DNA from: Desulforamulus ruminis DSM 2154 | GTDB lineage: Bacteria; Bacillota; Desulfotomaculia; Desulfotomaculales; Desulfotomaculaceae | Length of the DNA stretch: 64,000 bases | Direction: 5' to 3' | NCBI RefSeq assembly: GCF_000215085.1 | Contig: NC_015589.1 | Span: 3,670,120-3,734,119 of the forward strand | In this document: piece by piece, positions 34,510 through 43,787 of the stretch | Layout of the letters: every line of letters begins with the position of its first letter | Position numbering within the stretch: position 1 is the stretch's first letter | The notes under the pieces: model-generated | What the model saw: only the letters and a program-made list of their open reading frames with translations | Told to the model about the DNA's origin: nothing | Database searches by the model: none | Position numbers and translations under genes: made by a program

Positions 34510-36183
34510 ATGAAAAAGTTTCTTTTTTACTTTTTTATCCTTTTGCTTTTTTTGATTTTTACAACCGCTGCGGATGATCAAACTCTGCCAGGAGATATTG
34601 TGGTTTTTGGCGGGGGTTTTGACGGATGTGCGGCGGCCCGAAGTGCTGCCGCTGCCGCTCCTGACCGAAAAGTTCTATTGGTGATACCTGAACCGGTGCG
34701 GCAGTTAGGTGGTATTGGCACGGTGGGCGGCCAGAACTTTACGGATATCCGTCTATGGCAGGGACAGGTAGTTACTCAGGGTTCCTTTGGCCGCTGGTTC
34801 GCCAAAGCCGGACAATTTTACAACACTGACCGGATGGCCCAAATTATAGCGGCGGACCTGTCCCAGTTTCCCAATCTTAAAATTGTGTATTCCTACGACC
34901 TGGAAGATCTGGTTGTAGAGGAACAGCAAATTAAAGAACTAAAATTACGAAGCACTTACCGCAACCTAAAGGGTGAAGTGGTTTGGGGGCCCGGTTTACA
35001 AAGGGTGCCGGGGCAGGTCTTTATTGATGCTTCGGTGGACGGACGGTTAACCCGTCTGACCGGAAATGAAGTCAGCACCGGTCGCGGGGACTGGCCCGCA
35101 GCCCTGCTCCCGGAAGAGGAAACCCTATCGGTGGCCCGGCAGCAGGCGGCCACTCTGATGTTTCAGGTAAAGGGCGTTAAGACTCCCCCCAAGGCAGCAC
35201 GTATCGCCGACTGGGAGTTTGTCCGGGATGCCAAAGGCAGTTGGGGGTTAGCCGGAGGAAAACAGGCTTTTCTTTCTGATCCCAAGGTGATTGCCTTTAA
35301 CGAGCAATACGGACCATTGGGCTTCGCTCTTAAACCGGTTAACGCGGCCGCCAATGGAAAAGACAGCGATATCTGGTGGGTCAATGGCCTGCTGGTTTTT
35401 GATGTGGATGCCCGGGCTCACCGGCGGGATCAGGGCAGCCGGCGCTATCCCTCGGATCTTCTTCCGGGGCAGCGGACGGTAGACCAGGCGTGGCTGCAGG
35501 CCCGGGAATTCTTGCAGAACCCGCAATTTCTCCAGGCTCTGCGGCAATTGAAAGTTCAAGACCCGGCAACCGGCCAGTGGTACGGGTTTGAGCAGGTTGA
35601 ATTGGCGAAAGACGCTCAAGGCCTGCCGGTGGTGGGAGAGGTAATGTATATCCGGGAGTCCGTACACAGCCCCCTGGCTGGTAAAACCGGTCCTGGAACG
35701 GAAAATAGCCGTTACGCAGTAACCACCCGGGAAGCTCAAATGGCCGGGCCTTCTTCAGCCGGTGCAGACGCCGACAACTATCCTCGCCGGATTGGGCTGG
35801 GGTACTATATGATGGATATTAATGCCTTTATTCCTGAAGATTTAAAGGCCTCCGGAGCCTACGATTGGCCCGTAACCAAGCACCTCCGTCCAGACTGGCA
35901 AAGGGAAGGCGGCCAGCCGAAAAACCCGGTGTACCTGCCCTTTGAAGCTTTACTGCCCTCCGAAACAACCAACCTCTTGGTCCCCGGCTACGCTGCAGGC
36001 ATCTCCTCCTTCGCCTGGGCGGAACTCCGTGTACTGCCCAATTTAGCTGTTCTGGGAGACGCCGCAGGTGTTGCCGCTGTCCGCTCCCTGAAAGAAAAAA
36101 AAGCACCCGGGCAATTGGACCAAAAGGACATTTCCTGGGTGCAGGAAAAACTAAAAGCATTTGGAGCTAGGCTGGAAAAATAA
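34510..36183 (+). CDS. exported FAD-dependent oxidoreductase (PF12831-like)
   Basis: A 557-residue protein with a signal peptide or anchor (about 1-21, very hydrophobic), then a FAD-binding Rossmann start 'DIVVFGGGFDGCAAARSAAA' and 'QLGGIGTVGGQNFTD'. Further family parts are 'FIDASVDGRLTRLTGNEVST' and a C-terminal flavin cap 'GYAAGISSFAWAELRVLPN'. It resembles the second FAD protein at 41.7 kb, so the two are probably paralogues. Substrate unknown. Plus-strand orientation and a repeat-filled promoter region separate it from its neighbours. A flavoenzyme exported by the Sec path must gain FAD outside or in transit. Confidence 0.8.
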   Translation: MKKFLFYFFILLLFLIFTTAADDQTLPGDIVVFGGGFDGCAAARSAAAAAPDRKVLLVIPEPVRQLGGIGTVGGQNFTDIRLWQGQVVTQGSFGRWFAKAGQFYNTDRMAQIIAADLSQFPNLKIVYSYDLEDLVVEEQQIKELKLRSTYRNLKGEVVWGPGLQRVPGQVFIDASVDGRLTRLTGNEVSTGRGDWPAALLPEEETLSVARQQAATLMFQVKGVKTPPKAARIADWEFVRDAKGSWGLAGGKQAFLSDPKVIAFNEQYGPLGFALKPVNAAANGKDSDIWWVNGLLVFDVDARAHRRDQGSRRYPSDLLPGQRTVDQAWLQAREFLQNPQFLQALRQLKVQDPATGQWYGFEQVELAKDAQGLPVVGEVMYIRESVHSPLAGKTGPGTENSRYAVTTREAQMAGPSSAGADADNYPRRIGLGYYMMDINAFIPEDLKASGAYDWPVTKHLRPDWQREGGQPKNPVYLPFEALLPSETTNLLVPGYAAGISSFAWAELRVLPNLAVLGDAAGVAAVRSLKEKKAPGQLDQKDISWVQEKLKAFGARLEK

Positions 36184-36239
36184 TTATTTGAAAATAAACT
36201 TAAGAATTTTCTGGTATCCATATAAAATAAAAATACTCT

Positions 36240-36290
36240 GCTGAAAAACCCGGAGCAAGTTTAAGTCCTTACCTCCGGGTTTCTTCTTTA
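36240..36290. terminator. bidirectional terminator after the FAD gene
   Basis: AAAACCCGGAG and CTCCGGGTTT pair across a loop, with A and T tracts outside on both strands. It serves the converging FAD and propeller genes. Confidence 0.75.
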
Positions 36291-36297
36291 GGTTTCT

Positions 36298-37380
36298 TTA
36301 TTGTTCTTCCGGTTGTGGGTTCTCCCGGCTCCATACAACTTTCATGGTATCTCCAATCACTTCCGCCACCCGAGTTCGCCCGGTAACCATGGTGGCAGCC
36401 AGAAGTACATTGCCGTTCCCCACCGGTTTGGCCGACCAGAGGTTGGTGACCGGGGCGGCTTGATAAAGCTCCACCCAGGTTTTAACTTCCATTACCTGCC
36501 CGCCGGCATCCAGTTTAAAGACCATATCCTGCTTCTTATCGGTAACCCAGGTGGTACCGTCCTCCATACGCAGGGCATCCAGCGGCTGTACTAGGCCCGG
36601 AGGCTGCGTCCCGGTTCCACCGGCAGCCGCAAACTGCCAGACCGTCTTTTGATCCGGCGTCACTTCCAGCACCCGCCCCTTGGTATAACCCCGGTCCACA
36701 ATCAAGATGTTGCCGTTGGGCAGACGGTGGGCGCGAACCGGATGCTCCAGATATCCGGCTGTCCCGGATTTACCGGGTTTGCCCAGTCCGTACTGCCAGG
36801 CAATTTCCTTTTGAGGCGTTACTTCCCGGATTTCAAAGGGCAGCACCATCAGAGTGTTGCCGTTGGACAGTCGTTCGGCATACCGGGGAGCGTAGGCTGC
36901 CGAAGGCAGGGTGTATTCCCATGCCTTTTTTCCTTCAGGGGTTAGCTCAACCACTTGGGGTACAGAGGGGGCGCCGGGGGCGCCGGAATCCGCCACCAGG
37001 GTATTGCCGTTATCCAGCCGTTGGGCACTGTTGGCCTGAATGCCCCGGTAATACCACACCTCGTTGCCCAGTGCGTCCACTTCAACAACGCCTGGGTCCC
37101 AGGAACCCACCCGGCAGACCAGCAGATGACCGTTGGAAAGTTTTACTGCAAAATGGGTCAGATTGTAATTAATATTGGCAATATAATCCGAGGCCAGGGC
37201 CAAAGCCTTTTCCTCTTCCTGCTCCGGTTCCATCAGGGAAGGCTCCAGAGAGGAAATAGGCTGCTGCTCTGCTGCCTGAGGAGCGGAAGAATTCATTTCA
37301 TCTTCGGCAAAGACCGGGAGAGCAAAGACCGCCGTTAATACCAGGGCCAGTCCAAAAGAAAGAAATTTACTGGTTTTCAC
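36298..37380 (-). CDS. secreted beta-propeller protein (PQQ/NHL-like repeats)
   Basis: A 360-residue protein with a signal peptide (about 1-25). It contains repeats of the form 'RLDNGNTLVADSG', 'RLSNGNTLMVLPF', 'RLPNGNILIVDRGYTKGRVL', 'VTPDQKTVWQFA'. Blades alternate 'G.vlwey' and 'NGntlv.d' motifs, as in arylsulfotransferase-like and NHL propellers. No catalytic residues could be assigned. It overlaps the phosphodiester glycosidase gene by 14 bases, so the two are translated together. Confidence 0.75.
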   Translation of the reverse strand: MKTSKFLSFGLALVLTAVFALPVFAEDEMNSSAPQAAEQQPISSLEPSLMEPEQEEEKALALASDYIANINYNLTHFAVKLSNGHLLVCRVGSWDPGVVEVDALGNEVWYYRGIQANSAQRLDNGNTLVADSGAPGAPSVPQVVELTPEGKKAWEYTLPSAAYAPRYAERLSNGNTLMVLPFEIREVTPQKEIAWQYGLGKPGKSGTAGYLEHPVRAHRLPNGNILIVDRGYTKGRVLEVTPDQKTVWQFAAAGGTGTQPPGLVQPLDALRMEDGTTWVTDKKQDMVFKLDAGGQVMEVKTWVELYQAAPVTNLWSAKPVGNGNVLLAATMVTGRTRVAEVIGDTMKVVWSRENPQPEEQ

Positions 37381-38533
37381 TAGTGCTGCCCCCTTCCTCG
37401 GTAATGTAAATCACCGGTGACGTAGCAGTAGTATCGTAATTCACCGTGGCTCCCAGGGATTCTCCCACAAAGCGCATGGGTACCAGCAGGCGACCGGCCA
37501 TTAATTGTGCAGGCACATCCAAAGCAACTTTTTCGCCGTCCACCAAGGCAACTGCCTCGCCCAATGTTAGTTCAACGGAACGGCTTCCTTTGGTGGCCGT
37601 CACCTTTTTGGTTGCATCATCCCAGGCTACTTCAGCACCCAATCCCTCAAAAATCCGGCGCATGGGCACCAGGGTGCGTCCCTTTTCCACCAGGGGCGGT
37701 ACGTCAAAAAACAGTCTCTGGTTGTTTAAATACACCGGTAGTTGCTGTAGTACCACCAGACCGTTGCTGATGGATCTTTCCTTGCCGTCGGAAGGACGGT
37801 TGACAATATTCCCTTTAACAATCATCTCACTGGAACCGCCGCCATCCAAGCCCACCGCCTGCACGGCTCCCAGATCAATCATCAGATAGGACAGTTCCTC
37901 CAAGGTAACCCCTTGACTGTAATTCGCCTGACGCCCGTCAACCTCCACCAGCAGTAGCCTCCCGGAGGCAGTAACTCCAACAGCGGTCCTGGGAGCGGCG
38001 GACAGCACGTTGCCCCACAGACCTTCCTGTACCGCCTGATCCACAGGCAGGCCGTCCTTAACCAGCAACGGGCCGCCGGTTAAAAGGTGGCGAGCCTTTT
38101 GCCACTCCTCGCTGCCCGGCGTGTAGTAACCCACTTTAACCTCTCCATCAGAGGTGATTCCCAGGGTAGTGCGAAGAATATTGGTTGTGGTTACCGTTTT
38201 ACCGTCAATCATTAAAGTGCCGTCGGGGATTCCTGTTCGGGTATCAAAGAATCCCCCGTTGATAGCAGCAATGGCTCCGGTGCGGCCTGTCATACTGCTC
38301 AGGGTTTCCAGTTTTCCCAACTGATCCTGCCCCATAACCGGCCATACCTCGGTAAAGCGCTGTTGAAGGTCTATCTCCAAAGCATGGCCCTTTACCGGTT
38401 TTCCATCCCAGTTAGTCCGCTCAAAGCTCCAGTAGCGGACCCCCGGGGCAATCTGCTCCGCAGCGGCGGCCGGCAAGGCCCAGGTTACAATGAAACAGAT
38501 ACAAAGCAAACGGAACCAAGTTGTAAGTTTCAT
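37367..38533 (-). CDS. secreted phosphodiester glycosidase family protein with stalk domains
   Basis: A 388-residue protein: signal peptide (1-24), a NAGPA/phosphodiester glycosidase domain (about 45-255, 'GAIAAINGGFFDTRTGIPDG', 'AVGVTASGRLLLVEVDGRQA', 'AVGLDGGGSSEMIVKG'), then copper-amine-oxidase-N-type stalk domains (about 268-380, 'KGRTLVPMRRIFEGLGAEVA', 'LVPMRFVGESLGATV'). NAGPA-like enzymes uncover sugar phosphodiesters; in Bacillus (YngK, exopolysaccharide-linked) they act at the wall. It precedes csaB in transcription order only loosely and is likely part of the same polymer system. Confidence 0.85.
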   Translation of the reverse strand: MKLTTWFRLLCICFIVTWALPAAAAEQIAPGVRYWSFERTNWDGKPVKGHALEIDLQQRFTEVWPVMGQDQLGKLETLSSMTGRTGAIAAINGGFFDTRTGIPDGTLMIDGKTVTTTNILRTTLGITSDGEVKVGYYTPGSEEWQKARHLLTGGPLLVKDGLPVDQAVQEGLWGNVLSAAPRTAVGVTASGRLLLVEVDGRQANYSQGVTLEELSYLMIDLGAVQAVGLDGGGSSEMIVKGNIVNRPSDGKERSISNGLVVLQQLPVYLNNQRLFFDVPPLVEKGRTLVPMRRIFEGLGAEVAWDDATKKVTATKGSRSVELTLGEAVALVDGEKVALDVPAQLMAGRLLVPMRFVGESLGATVNYDTTATSPVIYITEEGGSTSENQ

Positions 38534-38555
38534 TTTGTTCCTCCATATTCATAAA

Positions 38556-39692
38556 CTAAAGATAACTGGCGGCTATTCCCTGCTTGTGCAGGGCTTTGTC
38601 CATCCTCTGCAAGGCCAGGTTCGCCGTACTTTGGGCCTTCCGACGTAACGGCTCTACCGCCTGAGCCAAATCTTCCTGGGCTAACCAGGGTTCGCAAAGA
38701 ATTTCCTCCACAGCACACCAGAGCTTTTCGTAATCCGGCTCCAGGACATCCGAAGCCGCTTCTTTCCCCAAAAGCCCCATAAAGCGGTCAATTTTGGGAT
38801 CGTAAGAAAGGGCTACCGGAGGCACGTGCATCACCGCAGCTAAAATTAAGGCATGCAGCCTCATGCCAATCAACAGATCCATATTGGCAATGAGTCCGGC
38901 CATTTCCACCACTGAATACTGCCGGTCCAGCACTACCGCAGGCTGGTCCATCTTTTCCGCAATTTCCCGGGAGATCTCCAGATCATCGGGGTAATGCATA
39001 GGCAGAAAAACAACCTGGTAACCAATGCGGCTGAGCTTGTTGCAGATTTCTGCCAGCACTTCCTTATACCTACTGAGGCCTTTCCACTCCCGGACGGACA
39101 CGCCCACCAATCTTTTCTCAATGGACAAATCCATGCCCGTCTCTTCCAAAATTTTACGTCCGACACTTTCATCCACAAATTTTTGTTCCAATCCCAGTAC
39201 CGGGTCCGCCGTAACCTCAACTGGCGGCTTTATTACCTGCATATTTCGGAGGTCCTCCATCGAGGATTCATCCCTTACGGTAATATAATCCACCTTGTTC
39301 ACCACCAAACGCATCAGCAGCCGGCCCAGCCTTGAATTGACCGGACCAATCCCCTGGGCGTAGAAAAAGACGGGCTTCCTTAATATTCTGGCCAGTCCGA
39401 TGACTCCCAGATAATAAAGCAGGCTCTTTATTCCGGTGACATCCTGCAGCAGGCTTCCGCCGCCACTGATTAACAGGTCCGCGTCCCGTAAGGCACGGTA
39501 AATATTTCTTAACTTCCAGCGATTGGAAGCGGTAACCTTATAAATTTCCGCTGTTTGCTCAGGATGGTTGGAAAGGACTTCGATTCTCAAACCAATGCGC
39601 AGATCCCGCAGCGTCTTCAAAATGCTGAAAAGAACTGCCTCATCACCCAAGTTCTCGAAGCCGTAATATCCGGATAACACCACTTTAGCCAT
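38556..39692 (-). CDS. csaB: polysaccharide pyruvyl transferase CsaB
   Basis: A 378-residue enzyme that adds ketal pyruvate from phosphoenolpyruvate to the secondary wall polymer, making the ligand for SLH domains. Motifs: 'LSGYYGFENLGDEAVLFSIL' at the N-terminus, 'ISGGGSLLQDVTGIKSLLYY', 'YAQGIGPVNSRLGRLLMR', and 'LIGMRLHALILAAVM'. It overlaps the DUF5693 gene by 8 bases. Its product should make the SLH protease attach, so the two genes are functionally linked. Confidence 0.95.
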   Translation of the reverse strand: MAKVVLSGYYGFENLGDEAVLFSILKTLRDLRIGLRIEVLSNHPEQTAEIYKVTASNRWKLRNIYRALRDADLLISGGGSLLQDVTGIKSLLYYLGVIGLARILRKPVFFYAQGIGPVNSRLGRLLMRLVVNKVDYITVRDESSMEDLRNMQVIKPPVEVTADPVLGLEQKFVDESVGRKILEETGMDLSIEKRLVGVSVREWKGLSRYKEVLAEICNKLSRIGYQVVFLPMHYPDDLEISREIAEKMDQPAVVLDRQYSVVEMAGLIANMDLLIGMRLHALILAAVMHVPPVALSYDPKIDRFMGLLGKEAASDVLEPDYEKLWCAVEEILCEPWLAQEDLAQAVEPLRRKAQSTANLALQRMDKALHKQGIAASYL

Positions 39693-41595
39693 GCATACGA
39701 TCTCTCCCCCGGCGGGCAGTCCACTGAACGCTCCAATACACTGCCAGCCCCAATAAAATTCCCAGCCACAGTCCGTTAAAGGCCCTTAGCATCGACACCC
39801 AAAGGGGGGTGTGAATATGAGCGAAGGTATTGACCAGGGATGCCTGTCCAATGGCCGCCAACAACAGCAAGGGTAAAAAACGGTTGTCTTTATAACCGTA
39901 AAGCAGCAACAGCAGTAAAGCCGGGTGGCCCAATAAAAATTCCTTGGTCCGGGGCCTTACCCCTAGGAACTGATCCAGCAAGCTGCGAAATTGAAGTTCC
40001 GCTCCGCTCACGGTCATTGCCTCATTGCCGGTACGCATTACATAGACGACTACCGCCACAGCCATAAACCCGGCTGCCAGAGCTACCCCCAACTTAACGG
40101 GATGGTCAAGCATTCCTTTAATCTTCTCTGTCAGTCCCTCTCCCTTGGCCCGATCCAGAGATAAATAAAGAAGAACAATCATTAGCGGCACCACATGGGC
40201 CAGCTTAACTCCGGAAAACTGATCGAGCTTCAGCATGAATCCCGCGTCAGCCAGCAGTCCCACCATAAATAAAGCTCCCAACAAGGAAAACAGAGAAATA
40301 CGGAGCAGGGAAACAACCGCCTGACCGGGCGTCTGGCCCTCCCTTTTCAAATTCCACAGCAGGGCCAGGGCAGGAAATACAATCACCGAGGCTAGGGCCA
40401 TCAGCTTCCTGGCCTGAACAAAGTCCAGGTACATCAAGGCCGGCCATAGGATCAGGGCACCTAGTCCAATTATCGGTATCCAGCGGCCCAAGCTTAATCG
40501 ATCCAGCAACAGAAGTCCGCCCGTAATGACTCCCAGGCCAATTAAAAGCACTATGGACCGGGAAACGGGAACCGGGGGAAGCAGACTAAAAGATCCTATC
40601 TGCAGCCCTTCCTTCTCCAGCCGGGATTTTAACTGGTCCATAAAATCCAAATTCTCCTGCATCAGATCCCCGCCCGTTAAGAAGGGGCGAACTAGTAAGA
40701 TCCGGTGATTCCGTTCCGCCGCCGCCAGGGTGTAGCGGTCCAAGGCCTCTCCGACGGAAACACGCTTTAATTCATTCTGAGCAATGGTATGCAGCCGGAC
40801 CACCTTTTTATCCAAAAGAATACCCAGTTTCTCAAAGCCACGCTGGGGGAAAAATTCAACCTGTACCAGAGGAACATCCATTTTCCTGACTTCCTCCGCC
40901 AGCACAGGCAGCAGGGATGGATAGCCCGGAAGAGTGTCGTCATTAAATAGGACGGCAGAAACATTGGGAATGTTGCGGTATAATTTAAAAACTTTGTCAA
41001 TATTTTGCTGAGTAGGACCAGGCCAGGTCCGAATTTGTAGAATTCCCTTCATCTCTGCCTGTCGCACGTCTTCAATAGATTTTCGGGTAAAGCCCACCCC
41101 CAGTTCTTTTATAGCCGTATACGGAGCCAAAGTCTCAATTACGTAGGTACCTTGGCCCGTCTCATAAAACTGCACATTGGCCAATTTGGCGGACATTTGG
41201 GAGGAAAGCTGATCAAAGACATCTTTGCTGGAAGTCGTGATATATGTATGGTTCCGGTTGAGGAGTTGCTTTGAAACAAAATCTTCCCCCTGACGTTTTA
41301 ACAATTCCTGTCCGCTAAAAACTTCAATATCGCCATTTTGGCGTAAATCATCGAGCATAGGTTCCCTTATGACAACCCCGGTAACACCATGCTTCTTAAA
41401 TTCCATTAATCCCTGAACTACCGTTAATCCTTCGGTTCCGGCCAGAGAACTAATTTCATCATATCCCAGGGCCAGTTCCACCTGCCGGTAATCCTGCTCC
41501 ACACAATATCTCTGCCAAAAGGCCACATGGGCTGCGGCCAGTACCGCTACCGCCACCATGGCCCATAGTCCATAAGTCAGCCACTTTTTTTGCAT
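39685..41595 (-). CDS. DUF5693 polytopic membrane protein, CsaB partner
   Basis: About 636 residues. One N-terminal membrane helix, a large extracellular segment (about 40-350, 'QGLMEFKKHGVTGVVIREP', 'FPQRGFEKLGILLDKKVVRL'), then about ten helices. DUF5693 genes commonly precede csaB in Firmicutes; function is not established. The topology would suit flipping or assembling the pyruvylated polymer, but this is inference. The start is ATG 41595 with AGGAGGAGA. Confidence 0.8.
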   Translation of the reverse strand: MQKKWLTYGLWAMVAVAVLAAAHVAFWQRYCVEQDYRQVELALGYDEISSLAGTEGLTVVQGLMEFKKHGVTGVVIREPMLDDLRQNGDIEVFSGQELLKRQGEDFVSKQLLNRNHTYITTSSKDVFDQLSSQMSAKLANVQFYETGQGTYVIETLAPYTAIKELGVGFTRKSIEDVRQAEMKGILQIRTWPGPTQQNIDKVFKLYRNIPNVSAVLFNDDTLPGYPSLLPVLAEEVRKMDVPLVQVEFFPQRGFEKLGILLDKKVVRLHTIAQNELKRVSVGEALDRYTLAAAERNHRILLVRPFLTGGDLMQENLDFMDQLKSRLEKEGLQIGSFSLLPPVPVSRSIVLLIGLGVITGGLLLLDRLSLGRWIPIIGLGALILWPALMYLDFVQARKLMALASVIVFPALALLWNLKREGQTPGQAVVSLLRISLFSLLGALFMVGLLADAGFMLKLDQFSGVKLAHVVPLMIVLLYLSLDRAKGEGLTEKIKGMLDHPVKLGVALAAGFMAVAVVVYVMRTGNEAMTVSGAELQFRSLLDQFLGVRPRTKEFLLGHPALLLLLLYGYKDNRFLPLLLLAAIGQASLVNTFAHIHTPLWVSMLRAFNGLWLGILLGLAVYWSVQWTARRGRDRMHG

Positions 41596-41654
41596 TTGAT
41601 CTCCTCCTGTGACAAAATCCCCCATTTATTATACCCCTCCTGACAAAAGGGCAC

Positions 41655-41694
41655 AAATATACCGCGCAAATTTTTGCGCGGTATATAAAAATGA
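41655..41694 (-). terminator. terminator after the larger FAD gene
   Basis: TATACCGCGCAAA and TTTGCGCGGTATA form a perfect stem over a TT loop, followed by sequence rich in A on the plus strand. It separates the FAD gene from the DUF5693-csaB unit. Confidence 0.8.
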
Positions 41695-41701
41695 TTGATT
41701 T

Positions 41702-43759
41702 TTAATGTAACAACTCACCATCAGAAAGTTCTCCCCCGGGATTCTCCGCCAACCATTGAGTGAAATCCTGGAGCAGCATATAGCCTGCCCCAACGGTTAC
41801 CACCCGGTTATTCTGCTCGATCTTCTCCCGGAGTTGAGGATCCCAGAAGCCAACCTGATCAAAATACTGCACCGCCTGTTCTTTGGTCAATTGCTGCCCT
41901 AAATAACGGGCCATCATATAACACACATCCTCCAGGGTGAGGTCGTTGCCCTCAGCATAAAGAATTGGTCGTTCCTTAACCGTAACCCCGGTCAGCTTAG
42001 TCATCCAGTTTAAACCGTTAATAAACTGGGCTTCCGGCATCTTAGTATCCAGATGATAATCATTATTATATCCCCCGGCAGCCATACCGTAACTGCGCAT
42101 AAACTTCAAGCCTTCATAGGCCCAATGACCGGTTTCCTTGGGTGCTGGAAGATTGATGGGTTTTAAAGTCACCCCCTGGTTTATCAGGCGCTGCTGCAAT
42201 TGTCCCACCAAATAGGTGTTATTGGCCATGGCCTGAAAGGTGGAATTGGTATCCAGACTCACGGCTGCTGCCGTACCCGCAGCCTGGCCGGTAGCCATGC
42301 CCACAGGGATTACCCTGGCGCTGCCGTGGGGCAGTGAATCAAAACTAGCCGAGCGTCCTACCACCAGCAGATTCTCCACTCTCTGAGGCACAATGCAGCG
42401 GAAGGGAATAGCGTACTGGATGGGTACTCCAATGACATTGCCCTTGAAGGCGGCATCGGTGGCCTGAATATCAATGGGATAAGAACCAAAAGCAATGCGG
42501 TCTGAAAAATCACGGTTCTCCAGCACATCGTCAACGGTTAGACGGTACAGCCCCTGAATATGCCGGGTTTCCCGCACATACAGTTCCGGGGCGGTGGTAG
42601 CCAGAAAGGCACTGCCGAAACCGGGGACATGCTGATTTAAATATTCCACAATGTGAGGCAGCTCTCGCTGCGCCAATTCCCGGGCCCTTTGGCGGTCAGC
42701 CAGCTTCAACCCGTCAATGCTAAAGATTTGCAAAGCGTTAATTAAAACCGTCCCGTCGTTCTGGCGGCCAACATTGAGCCCCCGCATGGCTACTTCCGGA
42801 ACCTTGGATTGGTAGCCTTTCATTAGGGTGCCAAAACCCCAGGCGCTGACAAAGTTGGCCCCGGAATGGGGTTCTTTATCGGTATTCAGGGCCAGCATCA
42901 TCTTCAGCCAGTCAGCCTTACTAATACCGTCCAGTTTAAAGACCAGGGTTACGGCCATCAGCTTGTCCCCCCGGCCGTAATCCTCCTGCCCATAAGTATA
43001 AGGTACTCCTGCAGCCACGGCCAGATCCGCATCCTGGGTGGCGTCAATGACCCGTCCGGCTGCAATATTTTGGGTCTTGCCACCCTCCAGTTCAACTGCA
43101 ACCCCGGTTACAATCTGCTGCCCAGAGGGCTGGACCTCTTCCACTTCTTCACCGCTGCTTTCCTTTTGTTTTTCTTCCTTCTGTTTAGCAGCAATGTCCA
43201 GCAGATCCTGGGGCATCCCTTGAGACCGGGCGGCCACTTGGTCCACCGCCGCAGACTGGCCCGGGAATACCAAAGGCTTCACTTGACCGTTCACCACTGG
43301 ATAAATGGCCTGGGCTGACATCAGCACATCCAGATTGGCCTCGTTATTGACCATCTGGTGAAAAACATTGGCGGCAGTTATCACATCAAAGGAATCTCCT
43401 TCAATCTGATCAAAAAATTCCTGAAAAATCCCTTTATTCAAAATAACCCGCCCCGGACCGTAATTCATATCCAGACTGTTGAGCCAGCCCTCGGTCATAA
43501 GGCCTCCAAGAGCCGAGCGGGTATCCACTAAAAGGGTCTTCTTGCCGTTGCGGGCGGAGGCTAGTGCGGCGGCGACCCCCTCGGGGTCTCCTCCCACCAC
43601 AACCACCTCGTAAGCATCTTTAATCTCGCTGTTTTTAAGAGGAGTCACCGTATTGTTCGCACTGCTGCAGTCCGGACCAAAAAGCCAGACCAATCCGGTA
43701 ACCAAGAGTGTGGCACTTAAAGACAACAGTACCCAGTACCACTTTTTGCGACGGGCCAT
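41702..43759 (-). CDS. membrane-anchored FAD-dependent oxidoreductase with SLH-like C-terminus
   Basis: A 685-residue protein. N-terminal anchor (about 6-27), FAD-binding start 'VVVVGGDPEGVAAALASARN' and 'ALGGLMTEGWLNSLDMNYG', conserved 'RVIDATQDADLAVAAGVPY', and flavin cap 'HGSARVIPVGMATGQAAGTA'. The residues after about 555 read 'GHWAYEGLKFMRSYGMAAGG' then 'LDTKMPEAQFINGLNWM', which resembles a degenerate SLH domain. It is likely a paralogue of the FAD protein at 34.5 kb. Substrate unknown; the family includes enzymes of wall polymer modification. Ribosome site AGGTGG. Confidence 0.82.
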   Translation of the reverse strand: MARRKKWYWVLLSLSATLLVTGLVWLFGPDCSSANNTVTPLKNSEIKDAYEVVVVGGDPEGVAAALASARNGKKTLLVDTRSALGGLMTEGWLNSLDMNYGPGRVILNKGIFQEFFDQIEGDSFDVITAANVFHQMVNNEANLDVLMSAQAIYPVVNGQVKPLVFPGQSAAVDQVAARSQGMPQDLLDIAAKQKEEKQKESSGEEVEEVQPSGQQIVTGVAVELEGGKTQNIAAGRVIDATQDADLAVAAGVPYTYGQEDYGRGDKLMAVTLVFKLDGISKADWLKMMLALNTDKEPHSGANFVSAWGFGTLMKGYQSKVPEVAMRGLNVGRQNDGTVLINALQIFSIDGLKLADRQRARELAQRELPHIVEYLNQHVPGFGSAFLATTAPELYVRETRHIQGLYRLTVDDVLENRDFSDRIAFGSYPIDIQATDAAFKGNVIGVPIQYAIPFRCIVPQRVENLLVVGRSASFDSLPHGSARVIPVGMATGQAAGTAAAVSLDTNSTFQAMANNTYLVGQLQQRLINQGVTLKPINLPAPKETGHWAYEGLKFMRSYGMAAGGYNNDYHLDTKMPEAQFINGLNWMTKLTGVTVKERPILYAEGNDLTLEDVCYMMARYLGQQLTKEQAVQYFDQVGFWDPQLREKIEQNNRVVTVGAGYMLLQDFTQWLAENPGGELSDGELLH

Positions 43760-43787
43760 GAATCTACCACCTTATCTGCTAATATTT

